Source of the DNA: Algoriphagus aquaeductus
GTDB taxonomy: Bacteria; Bacteroidota; Bacteroidia; Cytophagales; Cyclobacteriaceae
DNA: 64,000 bases
Direction: 5' to 3'
Assembly (NCBI RefSeq): GCF_003253485.1
Contig: NZ_QKTX01000016.1
Location: forward strand, 1-64,000
Below the pieces are notes generated by a model that was not told the origin of the DNA, ran no database searches, and saw only the letters and a program-made list of their open reading frames with translations. Positions 44,432 to 50,758 of the stretch are shown piece by piece. A program made the translations under genes and the position numbers. Position 1 is the first letter of the stretch. Every line of letters starts with the position of its first letter.

Positions 44432-44762
44432 ACAGTAATCAGTCGTAGAACTTGTGCCGAGCTTTGGTCACCGAGTTTTTCGAGGTGGTCGAAGCAGGCA
44501 GGGTTTGAAAGTCAGAAGGTTGAAGTCAGAAATCTGAAAAAGTAAGTAGTCGCAGTAAGCTGTCGCTGAGTGGAGTCGAAGCCTTTTTAGCCGAAAAAAA
44601 TAGAACAATTAATGGCGAGCCTTTAAGGTAAGATCAAAAAGCCGCGGTGAGTGGGGACACTCACCGCAGTTTTTTGAAATCTGTCAAAATCTGTGGATTT
44701 TTCTGCGAAAACTTGCCTGCTGCAAGCAGGTCTGCGGGAGACCCCCAGATACAAAAAAAAGA
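44432..44762. repeat. Composite repeat region B between DUF4197 and lysS
   Basis: About 380 bases without a gene. In order: AACAGTAATCAGTCG; GTCGAAGC-type words (GAGTTTTTCGAGGTGGTCG, GCTGAGTGGAGTCGAAGCC); AAAGTCAGAAGGTTGAAGTC; the terminator at 44644-44676; and the 42-base element at 44698-44739 (palindrome CCTGCTGCAAGCAGG) that also occurs at 26327-26368 with one difference. GAGTGGAGTCGAAG is a common intergenic word in Bacteroidetes genomes. Confidence 0.75.
44644..44676 (+). terminator. Intrinsic terminator after the DUF4197 gene
   Basis: GCGGTGAGTG (44644-44653) pairs perfectly with CACTCACCGC (44658-44667) around GGGA and is followed by AGTTTTTT. It lies some 210 bases after the gene, with repeats in between. 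Confidence 0.9.
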
Positions 44763-44788
44763 AAAGCTGGATTTTGGTCCAGCTTTCT
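44754..44788 (-). terminator. Intrinsic terminator after lysS
   Basis: AAAGCTGGA (44763-44771) pairs with TCCAGCTTT (44778-44786). On the minus strand it follows the lysS stop (44814) and ends in TCTTTTTTTT. Confidence 0.85.
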
Positions 44789-44813
44789 TTGCTTTAAGAT
44801 ATTTGATGCGGTT

Positions 44814-46520
44814 TTAACCTACCAAATCCACTGTCAGGCTCTCCCCTTCCTTGGTCACTTTCACCAAGCCTTTTTGAGAAAGTCCTTTCATAGACACGTC
44901 CCACTTTTTGCCGCTTAGGCCGGATTGGGCTTTGAGGTCAGGCAGGGAAGCCGGATGGTTTTTGCCCAGTAAATCCATAATGACTTTTTCCTCCTCGGTG
45001 AGTTCGACCGCCTTTTTCTCAGGTCTCATCTGAGGGAAAAACAATACTTCCTGAATCGTGGAATTATCCGTCAACAGCATAGTCAATCGGTCAATTCCGA
45101 TTCCCAAACCTGCTGTCGGAGGCATACCGTACTCCAAAGCCCGAAGGAAATCTTCATCCATCGCCATCGCCTCATCATCCCCGCGTGCGGCAAGTTTCAG
45201 CTGCTCCTCGAACCGCTCACGCTGATCAATCGGATCGTTGAGTTCGGAATAGGCGTTTGCAATTTCTTTTCCATTGACAAAAAGCTCAAATCGCTCCACC
45301 AGTCCGGCTTTGCTGCGATGCTTTTTGGCCAATGGCGTCATCTCAATCGGATAATCGGTGATATAGGTTGGCTGCACCAGATTGGCTTCTACCTTGGCAC
45401 CGAAGATCTCATCGATCAGCTTGCCCTTGCCCATCGAAGGATCTACTTCGATACCGAGTTCCGCACAAACTTTCCGCAAACCTTCCTCGTCCATTTCGCT
45501 GACATCCACCCCGGCATATTCCTTAATAGAATCAAACATGGTCAGTCTTCTGTAAGGTCCTGCGAAGTCGATCTCTTTTCCTCCTACCGTCACTTTGGTA
45601 TCCTCATGAATGGAAAGGGTCACTTTTTCGAGCAATTGCTCCACCATTTCCATCATCCAGATGTAGTCCTTGTAGGCCACATAGATTTCCATGGAGGTAA
45701 ATTCCGGATTGTGAGTTCGGTCCATGCCCTCGTTTCGGAACATTTTCCCAAACTCATATACCCCGTCAAAACCACCTACGATCAATCGCTTGAGGTATAA
45801 TTCATTCGCGATCCGCAAGTAAAGCGGCATATCCAGGGTGTTGTGGTGGGTCATAAAAGGCCGCGCAGCCGCACCTCCATGGACTGCCTGAAGAATAGGC
45901 GTCTCCACTTCCAACCAACCCCGATCATCAAAATACCGACGCATGTTGGAAATAATGCGAGACCGGGTGATGAAGGTCTTCTTGAATTCCGGATTGACCG
46001 TCAAGTCCACATAGCGCTGCCGATAGCGCTGCTCAGGATCGGTAAAGCCATCATACACATTCCCTTCTTCGTCTCTTTTCACGATGGGTAGTGGCTTTAC
46101 AGCCTTGGAAAGAACCTTCAACTCGGTCACGTGAAGCGAAATCTCTCCGGTTTGAGTGGTAAAAATGTATCCTTTCAACCCAACAAAATCTCCGATTCCC
46201 AAGAGCTTTTTGAATACGGTATTATACAGGGTCTTATCTTCTTCAGGACAGATATCATCCCGACGAACATAAAACTGAAGACGTCCTGTTGAATCCTGGA
46301 TTTCTCCAAAAGAGGCCGAACCCATGATCCGGCGGCTCATCAATCGACCCGCAATGGAAATGTCCTTATAATCGGTTTTTCTGTTTTCGTAGTTTTTATG
46401 AATATCCTCCGCAGTGACATTGATCGAAAAAGACTCCGCCGGATAGGGATTGATGCCCAAGGCGTAGAGTTCTTCCCGGTCTTTTCTGCGTTCTAGTTCC
46501 TGTTCGCTAAGAAGTTGCAT
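44814..46520 (-). CDS. lysS: Lysyl-tRNA synthetase, class II, with a C-terminal extension
   Basis: A 568-residue class II LysRS charging tRNA-Lys. An OB-fold anticodon domain (about 55-170; [19 protein letters not shown]) precedes the catalytic domain with motif 2 ([20 protein letters not shown]) near 260 and motif 3 ([13 protein letters not shown]) near 480. The core ends near 500; the last 65 residues ([37 protein letters not shown]) look like a small winged helix not found in the E. coli enzyme. Confidence 0.95.
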   Translation of the reverse strand: MQLLSEQELERRKDREELYALGINPYPAESFSINVTAEDIHKNYENRKTDYKDISIAGRLMSRRIMGSASFGEIQDSTGRLQFYVRRDDICPEEDKTLYNTVFKKLLGIGDFVGLKGYIFTTQTGEISLHVTELKVLSKAVKPLPIVKRDEEGNVYDGFTDPEQRYRQRYVDLTVNPEFKKTFITRSRIISNMRRYFDDRGWLEVETPILQAVHGGAAARPFMTHHNTLDMPLYLRIANELYLKRLIVGGFDGVYEFGKMFRNEGMDRTHNPEFTSMEIYVAYKDYIWMMEMVEQLLEKVTLSIHEDTKVTVGGKEIDFAGPYRRLTMFDSIKEYAGVDVSEMDEEGLRKVCAELGIEVDPSMGKGKLIDEIFGAKVEANLVQPTYITDYPIEMTPLAKKHRSKAGLVERFELFVNGKEIANAYSELNDPIDQRERFEEQLKLAARGDDEAMAMDEDFLRALEYGMPPTAGLGIGIDRLTMLLTDNSTIQEVLFFPQMRPEKKAVELTEEEKVIMDLLGKNHPASLPDLKAQSGLSGKKWDVSMKGLSQKGLVKVTKEGESLTVDLVG

Positions 46521-46540
46521 TTATGTTTATTTGTTATTGT

Positions 46541-46671
46541 TGTCCGATGTCTGATGAACGATGTCCGATGATTTCAAACATATCAAAGGACTCTTCATCG
46601 TTTACTATTCACTTTTTACTACTTACAGATTACTACTCACTGAAAACTGAAGACTACTTACTGTCAACTGC
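46541..46671. repeat. GATGTCCGATG and ACTACTTACTG stutters upstream of lysS
   Basis: GTCCGATGTCTGATGAACG and ATGTCCGATGATTTC belong to the GGATGTCGG family. They are followed by a different stutter, TTTACTACTTACAG, ATTACTACTCACTG and AAGACTACTTACTGTC, up to the proline dehydrogenase stop. No gene is visible. Confidence 0.5.
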
Positions 46672-47859
46672 TCACTTCCCACTTCTCCTCCTCTTCATCT
46701 CCCTTTTCACCAGTTCAAACTCCCGGCTGCTTTGTCCGGCAATTGAGGTGTTTTCGGCGGCACGACGGGTGAGGTAAGGCATTACTTTTTCCACCGGTCC
46801 ATAGGGTACATATTTCACCACATGGTATCCGGCCTTGGCCAGATTGAAGGATATCACATCACTCATCCCGTAGAGCTGAGAGAAATAAACCCGATCTGAT
46901 TTGGGTTCTATACCATGCAGATTCATCAGTTCGGTCAGTTGAAGGCTGCTTTTCTCATTATGCGTCGCGCAAACGAGATAAACTCCGCTTTCAACACTGT
47001 ATTTGATCGCCGCATCATAGTCTCGGTCTGTGGCCGCCTTGTTGGGTTGAATCGGGTCAACATAACCCATTTCCTGAGCTCTTTCCCTTTCTTTTTCCAT
47101 GTAGGCTCCACGAACAGGCTTGGCTCCAAAGAGATATCCACTTTCCAAAGCCACTTGATGGGCCTTTTTCAATCTTTCCAAAGAATCATGCCGATACATC
47201 TGATAGGTATTATAGACCACACAGCGCTCACGATTGTATTTTTCCATGGCTTCATAGGCCAGGTCATCGATCACATTTTGGAACCAGGACTCTTCGGCAT
47301 CCACCAAAATTTTCAAACCCAAGTCATGGGCTGCTTTGCAGAGTCGGTCCACACGGCCTTTTAATTTGGAGAAAGCAAGCTCCTCTGCGGCACTCAGCTT
47401 TTCTCCTGCCTGAATCTTTTCCATGATATGGTAATCTCCCAACCCGGTGGTTTTGAACACCCCAAATGGCATGTAGTCCGTTTTGGCAGATTCGACCATG
47501 GTTTGATAAATCTCTTCACAGGTTCGGTCAAAGGACTCCTCATCCCCCTTCCCTTCCACGGAAAGATCCAAAATGGAATGAACCCCATACTTGGCAAGTT
47601 TTCGACATGCTTCGATACTTTCCGCGATGGTTTCCCCACCACAAAAATGGCCAAACATGGTCTTTTTCATGATCCCTTTGACCGGAAGTTTGAGTTTGAA
47701 GGCCAAATTGGCCAATCCAATACCGAGATCAGAGATCAGATTGTTGTTAAGCGTTGCGAAAATCAGGTACATTTTCCGGAGTTCCGCATCAGTTTTGGAA
47801 GCAAAGGCCACTTCCAGATTCTCAAAAGAAATTTTGGGTTTGACGGGCATATCGCTCAT
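46672..47859 (-). CDS. Proline dehydrogenase (PutA/PRODH-type)
   Basis: A 395-residue flavin TIM-barrel enzyme oxidising proline to pyrroline-5-carboxylate. Conserved blocks: HSILDLSVEGKGDEESF near 95, FGVFKTTGLGDYHIM near 133, KILVDAEESWFQNVIDDL near 186, YNTYQMYRHDSLERL near 218, KPVRGAYMEKERERAQE near 248 (proline and FAD contacts) and CATHNEKSS near 296. The partner P5C dehydrogenase is not adjacent. Start 47859 or an ATG four codons in. An intrinsic terminator lies in its 5' leader. Confidence 0.9.
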   Translation of the reverse strand: MSDMPVKPKISFENLEVAFASKTDAELRKMYLIFATLNNNLISDLGIGLANLAFKLKLPVKGIMKKTMFGHFCGGETIAESIEACRKLAKYGVHSILDLSVEGKGDEESFDRTCEEIYQTMVESAKTDYMPFGVFKTTGLGDYHIMEKIQAGEKLSAAEELAFSKLKGRVDRLCKAAHDLGLKILVDAEESWFQNVIDDLAYEAMEKYNRERCVVYNTYQMYRHDSLERLKKAHQVALESGYLFGAKPVRGAYMEKERERAQEMGYVDPIQPNKAATDRDYDAAIKYSVESGVYLVCATHNEKSSLQLTELMNLHGIEPKSDRVYFSQLYGMSDVISFNLAKAGYHVVKYVPYGPVEKVMPYLTRRAAENTSIAGQSSREFELVKREMKRRRSGK

Positions 47860-47878
47860 TTAAGGCTGCAAAGATATC

Positions 47879-47923
47879 AAAAAAACCTCAGGCACTTCCG
47901 CTTTGTTCGGGATTTGCCTGAGG
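47879..47923 (-). terminator. Intrinsic terminator inside the 5' leader of proline dehydrogenase
   Basis: CCTCAGGCA (47886-47894) pairs with TGCCTGAGG (47915-47923), with an inner CCG/CGG stem. Read on the minus strand it is followed by T7 (plus-strand A7 at 47879-47885) and ends about 20 bases before the proline dehydrogenase start at 47859. No minus-strand gene lies upstream for it to terminate, only the promoter region shared with the divergent DAHP synthase. Confidence 0.65.
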
Positions 47924-47963
47924 GAATCAATGGAAAAAACCAGAATTTTTATCCCAAAGAAAC

Positions 47964-47987
47964 TTTGGCCGGAGTACACTAGTTTTG
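47964..47987 (+). promoter_or_regulatory. TAnnTTTG promoter of the first DAHP synthase gene
   Basis: TAGTTTTG at 47980-47987 matches the -7 consensus exactly. TTTG at 47964-47967 is only 12 bases upstream, shorter than the usual -33 spacing. Transcription would begin near 47993, at or just before the first ATG, implying a leaderless or very short leader. Confidence 0.5.
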
Positions 47988-47992
47988 CAGCT

Positions 47993-49078
47993 ATGAACCC
48001 AAGTATGACTAACCTTTTCCCTTTCCCGGAATTAAATTCCGAAAGGCTCCCATTCCTCATTGCCGGCCCCTGCAGCGTAGAAACTCCCGAGCAACTTCAC
48101 GCCACCGTAGCCCAACTGGTGAATAAAGGAATCCAACTTATCCGTGGGGGTGTCTGGAAGCCAAGAACCCGGCCCAATGGATTTGAAGGAGTGGGGACTT
48201 TGGCCTTGCCATGGATAAAGGAGGTCAAAAGGGAGTTTCCTGTCAGGTTTGCCGTTGAAGTAGCTTCTGCCAGTCATGTAGAAGAAGCGCTTAAAGCTGG
48301 TATCGATGTACTTTGGATCGGGGCAAGATCTACCGTAAATCCGTTTACCGTTCAGGAGATCGCCGAAAGCCTGAGAGGAATAGACATCCCTGTGTTAATA
48401 AAAAACCCGGTCAATCCCGATTTGGGCCTTTGGTTGGGAGCTTTTGAAAGACTGGAAAGTGTGGGTTTGAACAGATTGGGAGCCATTCATCGCGGATTTT
48501 CGAATTATCGGGACAAAATCCACCGCAATTCCCCCATGTGGCAAATCCCGATCGAATTCAGGACTATTCGCCCGGAAATCCCCATGATCAACGATCCAAG
48601 CCATATTTCAGGAAGGAGGGATTTGGTTCCATCTATTGCCCAAAAAGCACTTGACCTCAACTTTGACGGCTTGATGATCGAGTCGCATGTTCGGCCTGAT
48701 GCCGCTTGGACCGATGCAGCCCAGCAACTTACCCCTGAGGTACTCGGAGAACTAATCGGAAAACTCAAAACCCGAAAAATCCACTTCGAGGCTCCAGAAA
48801 CCCTCCACCAACTCGAGGAAATCCGTCAACAAATCGATGAGGCGGACAGGGAAATGCTAGAAGCATTTGCCCGGAGAATGCACTTGGTAGAAAAAATCGG
48901 AGAATACAAAAAGCTGAATAATGTAGCTGCATTTCAGCGGGAACGCTGGCAGGAAGTGTTTGAATCCCGACCGGAATGGGGCAAAAAACTAGGTTTGAAT
49001 CCAGAAGCGGTCGAAGAGATATTTCGAATCATCCATCAGGAGTCGATTAGGAAACAAACGGAGATATTGGATCAATGA
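47993..49078 (+). CDS. Bifunctional DAHP synthase / chorismate mutase, paralogue 1
   Basis: About 361 residues. The N-terminal part is a short-type (KDO8PS-like) DAHP synthase, condensing PEP and erythrose 4-phosphate: FLIAGPCSVETPEQ, RGGVWKPRTRPNGFEG, VLWIGARSTVNPF, RLGAIHRGFS and MINDPSHISGRRD. The C-terminal 90 residues form an AroQ chorismate mutase (LEEIRQQIDEADREMLEAFARR split around 270-292). This order, mutase last, is that of Prevotella/Porphyromonas enzymes, in which prephenate feedback has been shown. Starts at 47993 or 48005 are both possible. It has its own promoter and terminator, separate from the operon that follows. Confidence 0.9.
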   Translation: MNPSMTNLFPFPELNSERLPFLIAGPCSVETPEQLHATVAQLVNKGIQLIRGGVWKPRTRPNGFEGVGTLALPWIKEVKREFPVRFAVEVASASHVEEALKAGIDVLWIGARSTVNPFTVQEIAESLRGIDIPVLIKNPVNPDLGLWLGAFERLESVGLNRLGAIHRGFSNYRDKIHRNSPMWQIPIEFRTIRPEIPMINDPSHISGRRDLVPSIAQKALDLNFDGLMIESHVRPDAAWTDAAQQLTPEVLGELIGKLKTRKIHFEAPETLHQLEEIRQQIDEADREMLEAFARRMHLVEKIGEYKKLNNVAAFQRERWQEVFESRPEWGKKLGLNPEAVEEIFRIIHQESIRKQTEILDQ

Positions 49079-49124
49079 GAGGCTAGAGGCGAGAAACAAG
49101 ATGCTAGACATAAGACACAAGTAT
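49079..49124. repeat. GCTAGACATAAGACACAAG stutter
   Basis: AGGCTAGAGGCGAGAAACAAG and ATGCTAGACATAAGACACAAG belong to the same word family as 9316-9366 and, in reverse, 9486-9515. It lies between the gene stop and its terminator. Confidence 0.5.
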
Positions 49125-49136
49125 CAAAACTCAGGT

Positions 49137-49172
49137 AGCTTTTCCAAAAGTCTAAACTTTGGAAAAGCTTTT
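49137..49172 (+). terminator. Intrinsic terminator of DAHP synthase paralogue 1
   Basis: AGCTTTTCCAAA (49137-49148) pairs perfectly with TTTGGAAAAGCT (49158-49169) around a 9-base loop and continues into T4. It separates the first DAHP synthase gene from the attenuated operon downstream. The AT-rich stretch 49173-49370 that follows shows no convincing gene. Confidence 0.85.
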
Positions 49173-49376
49173 AAACCAAACCTTACCGAATATCCTTACA
49201 GTTTGAATTCAGTCGATACAAAAATTTTTAATAAGTCAATTTTCAAAATTTTATATCGATTTAATAAAATAAATCAATACATCATTACAAAACCAGCTTC
49301 TAAAAACCAGTTAATTGAAATATTCGCAAACTTTAAGCCTTTTCAATTGAAAGTCTTCAACAATTTCTTCAAAAAA

Positions 49377-49411
49377 TAATTTTGGATTTAAAAAATCCCC
49401 TTTTACATTTA
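49377..49411 (+). promoter_or_regulatory. Promoter candidates for the aromatic operon leader
   Basis: Two overlapping options: TAATTTTG (49377-49384), an exact -7 element giving a leader transcript from about 49390; or TTTG (49381-49384) as -33 with TACATTTA (49404-49411, one mismatch to TAnnTTTG) as -7 at 19-base spacing, which would start transcription at the leader ATG itself. GGATTT/AAATCC (49384-49398) forms a small inverted repeat between them. Confidence 0.5.
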
Positions 49412-49415
49412 CGGC

Positions 49416-49511
49416 ATGTTAATCACAGCAGCGATCTATTTTACTTTCTTTTACTTTTACTTTCGACAGAAAAATCGAATCGGAGCTGTGTATTGTCTAG
49501 CCAAAAACTAA
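49416..49511 (+). CDS. Phe/Tyr-rich leader peptide of the aromatic operon (31 codons)
   Basis: ATG at 49416, TAA at 49509-49511. The peptide begins MLITAAI, then residues 8-16 are YFTFFYFYF (codons at 49437-49463: five Phe, three Tyr, one Thr), and it ends GAVYCLAKN. Two amino acids fill eight of nine positions, and they are exactly the end products of the operon that follows. It resembles pheL in principle but not in sequence. A terminator starts 17 bases after the stop. The peptide itself is presumably without function; its translation would be the sensor. Confidence 0.82.
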   Translation: MLITAAIYFTFFYFYFRQKNRIGAVYCLAKN

Positions 49512-49560
49512 AAGAAAATAAAAACACAAAAAGCCCGGTTCGAAAGAGTCGGGCTTTTTT
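49425..49560 (+). promoter_or_regulatory. Attenuator RNA: mutually exclusive antiterminator and terminator
   Basis: Four segments can pair alternatively. 1:2: ACAGC (49425-49429) and CGAT (49432-49435) pair with GCTGT (49485-49489) and ATCG (49479-49482), with the Phe/Tyr codons in the loop. 2:3 (antiterminator): TCGAATCGGAGCT (49475-49487) pairs with AGCCCGGTTCGA (49532-49543), 12 pairs including one G-U, one bulged A. 3:4 (terminator): 49528-49537 with 49550-49559. A ribosome stalled on the aromatic codons would cover segment 1 and let 2:3 form, allowing read-through; rapid translation would leave 1:2 and 3:4. Pairings are seen in the sequence; the mechanism is inferred. Confidence 0.75.
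49528..49560 (+). terminator. Attenuator terminator
   Basis: AAAAAGCCCG (49528-49537) pairs with CGGGCTTTTT (49550-49559) around a 12-base loop and is followed directly by T's, a textbook intrinsic terminator. It ends 21 bases before the first structural gene of the operon, so it can only act as a conditional stop. Confidence 0.9.
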
Positions 49561-49581
49561 CATTTAAAACGCTCAAGCCGT

Positions 49582-50679
49582 ATGAAGCCACACAAACAAA
49601 TCAAAGACTGGGGACTGGGATTGACCTCTCCACTGATCATCGCAGGACCTTGCTCTGCTGAGACCCCCGAGCAAATCGAACAGATCTGCAAGGAAATGAA
49701 AGAAGAAAACATGGTTCCGCAGCTTTTCCGAGCCGGAATCTGGAAACCAAGAACCCGACCCGGTTCTTTCGAAGGAGTAGGTGAAGAAGGCCTCAAGTGG
49801 ATGGAAATTGTACGTCACCACTTGAATATCCCCATCACGACAGAGGTAGGAAATGCCGCTCACGTGGAGATGGCACTCAAACACAAGGTCGATGTACTGT
49901 GGATCGGTGCCCGAACCACCGTGAATCCATTCGCCGTACAGGAAATCGCTGAAGCTTTACGTGGTGTGGACGTTCCAGTGATGGTCAAAAATCCCATGAA
50001 CCCGGATTTGGAACTTTGGATGGGGGCTTTGGAAAGAATGTACGCAGTAGGTATCGATAAGCTCGCTGCGATTCACCGCGGATTCTCTGACGCGTACGAC
50101 AAACGCTACAGAAACAAGCCCAACTGGTCCATGCCGATTCACCTCAAGCGGGAGTGGACAGGAATGGAAGTGATCAACGACCCTTCCCACATCGTAGGCC
50201 GCAGAGATGGACTGCTTGAAGTAGCTCAGAGCGCGATGAACTTCGGTTTGGATGGCTTGATGATTGAGACTCACCATGACCCCGACAAAGCGTGGTCTGA
50301 TGCCAAGCAGCAAGTCACACCGCATCGCCTGAAAGAAATGATCGACTCCATTGACTTCAAACAGCCTTTGGAGAACATGAAGCCGGACGAAAGATTGCAG
50401 GACCTTCGCCGTGCGGTAGATCATTTGGACGATCAGTTGTTGGATATCCTTCAGGAAAGATTTGCCGTAATCGATCAGATCGGTGCCCACAAAAGAGAAC
50501 ACCATTTGACCGTATTTCAATCGGATCGCTGGAAAGAAGTGATGGACTCACGTACTCAAAAAGGTGTAAAAAAACACCTCAGCGAGAAGTTTATGAAAGA
50601 ATTGCTCTACTGTATCCATGAAGAATCGGTAAAGCGCCAGGAAAAGCAACTCCGTGAAGCCGAACCTATTAAAAAATAA
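49582..50679 (+). CDS. Bifunctional DAHP synthase / chorismate mutase, paralogue 2 (first gene of the operon)
   Basis: A 365-residue enzyme with the same architecture as paralogue 1: DAHP synthase barrel (LIIAGPCSAETPEQ, FRAGIWKPRTRPGSFEG, VLWIGARTTVNPF, KLAAIHRGFSDAYDKRYRNK, VINDPSHIVGRRDG) followed by AroQ chorismate mutase (LQDLRRAVDHLDDQLLDILQ near 272). It supplies both the first step of the shikimate pathway and the chorismate-to-prephenate step, which fits an operon whose pheA and tyrA have no mutase domain. Preceded by the Phe/Tyr attenuator; aroB follows after 79 bases. Confidence 0.92.
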   Translation: MKPHKQIKDWGLGLTSPLIIAGPCSAETPEQIEQICKEMKEENMVPQLFRAGIWKPRTRPGSFEGVGEEGLKWMEIVRHHLNIPITTEVGNAAHVEMALKHKVDVLWIGARTTVNPFAVQEIAEALRGVDVPVMVKNPMNPDLELWMGALERMYAVGIDKLAAIHRGFSDAYDKRYRNKPNWSMPIHLKREWTGMEVINDPSHIVGRRDGLLEVAQSAMNFGLDGLMIETHHDPDKAWSDAKQQVTPHRLKEMIDSIDFKQPLENMKPDERLQDLRRAVDHLDDQLLDILQERFAVIDQIGAHKREHHLTVFQSDRWKEVMDSRTQKGVKKHLSEKFMKELLYCIHEESVKRQEKQLREAEPIKK

Positions 50680-50695
50680 ATCTGCTCTCAACCTC

Positions 50696-50727
50696 AGGAA
50701 GGCCGTCCCTTTTGGGACCGCTTTCCT
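50696..50727 (+). other. Intra-operon hairpin between the DAHP synthase gene and aroB
   Basis: GTCCC (50705-50709) and GGGAC (50714-50718) around TTTT, extended outward by AGGAAGG and CTTTCCT with two bulged C's, give a stem of about 13 pairs. There is no T-run after it, so it is more likely a processing or stability element than a terminator. Confidence 0.5.
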
Positions 50728-50758
50728 AACTTAGTCCTCTCACCAAATCGGTTAACCC

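Noticed and set aside
47903-47992. Upstream in-frame start for the first DAHP synthase (at 47903 or 47930)
   Set aside because: The added residues lie upstream of an exact TAnnTTTG element and partly in the hairpin 47886-47923; orthologous enzymes begin near the later ATGs. Kept only as a weak alternative.
49101-49379. A 92-codon AT-rich open frame between the two DAHP synthase genes
   Set aside because: It starts within a repeat (AGACATAAGACACAAG), runs through the perfect terminator at 49137-49172 and has low-complexity F/K/N/I-rich content with no motif; best explained as chance in AT-rich DNA.
49382-49567. A 61-codon frame overlapping the Phe/Tyr leader in another phase
   Set aside because: It begins inside the promoter region and passes through the whole terminator hairpin; the aromatic codon run of the other frame is far more specific.
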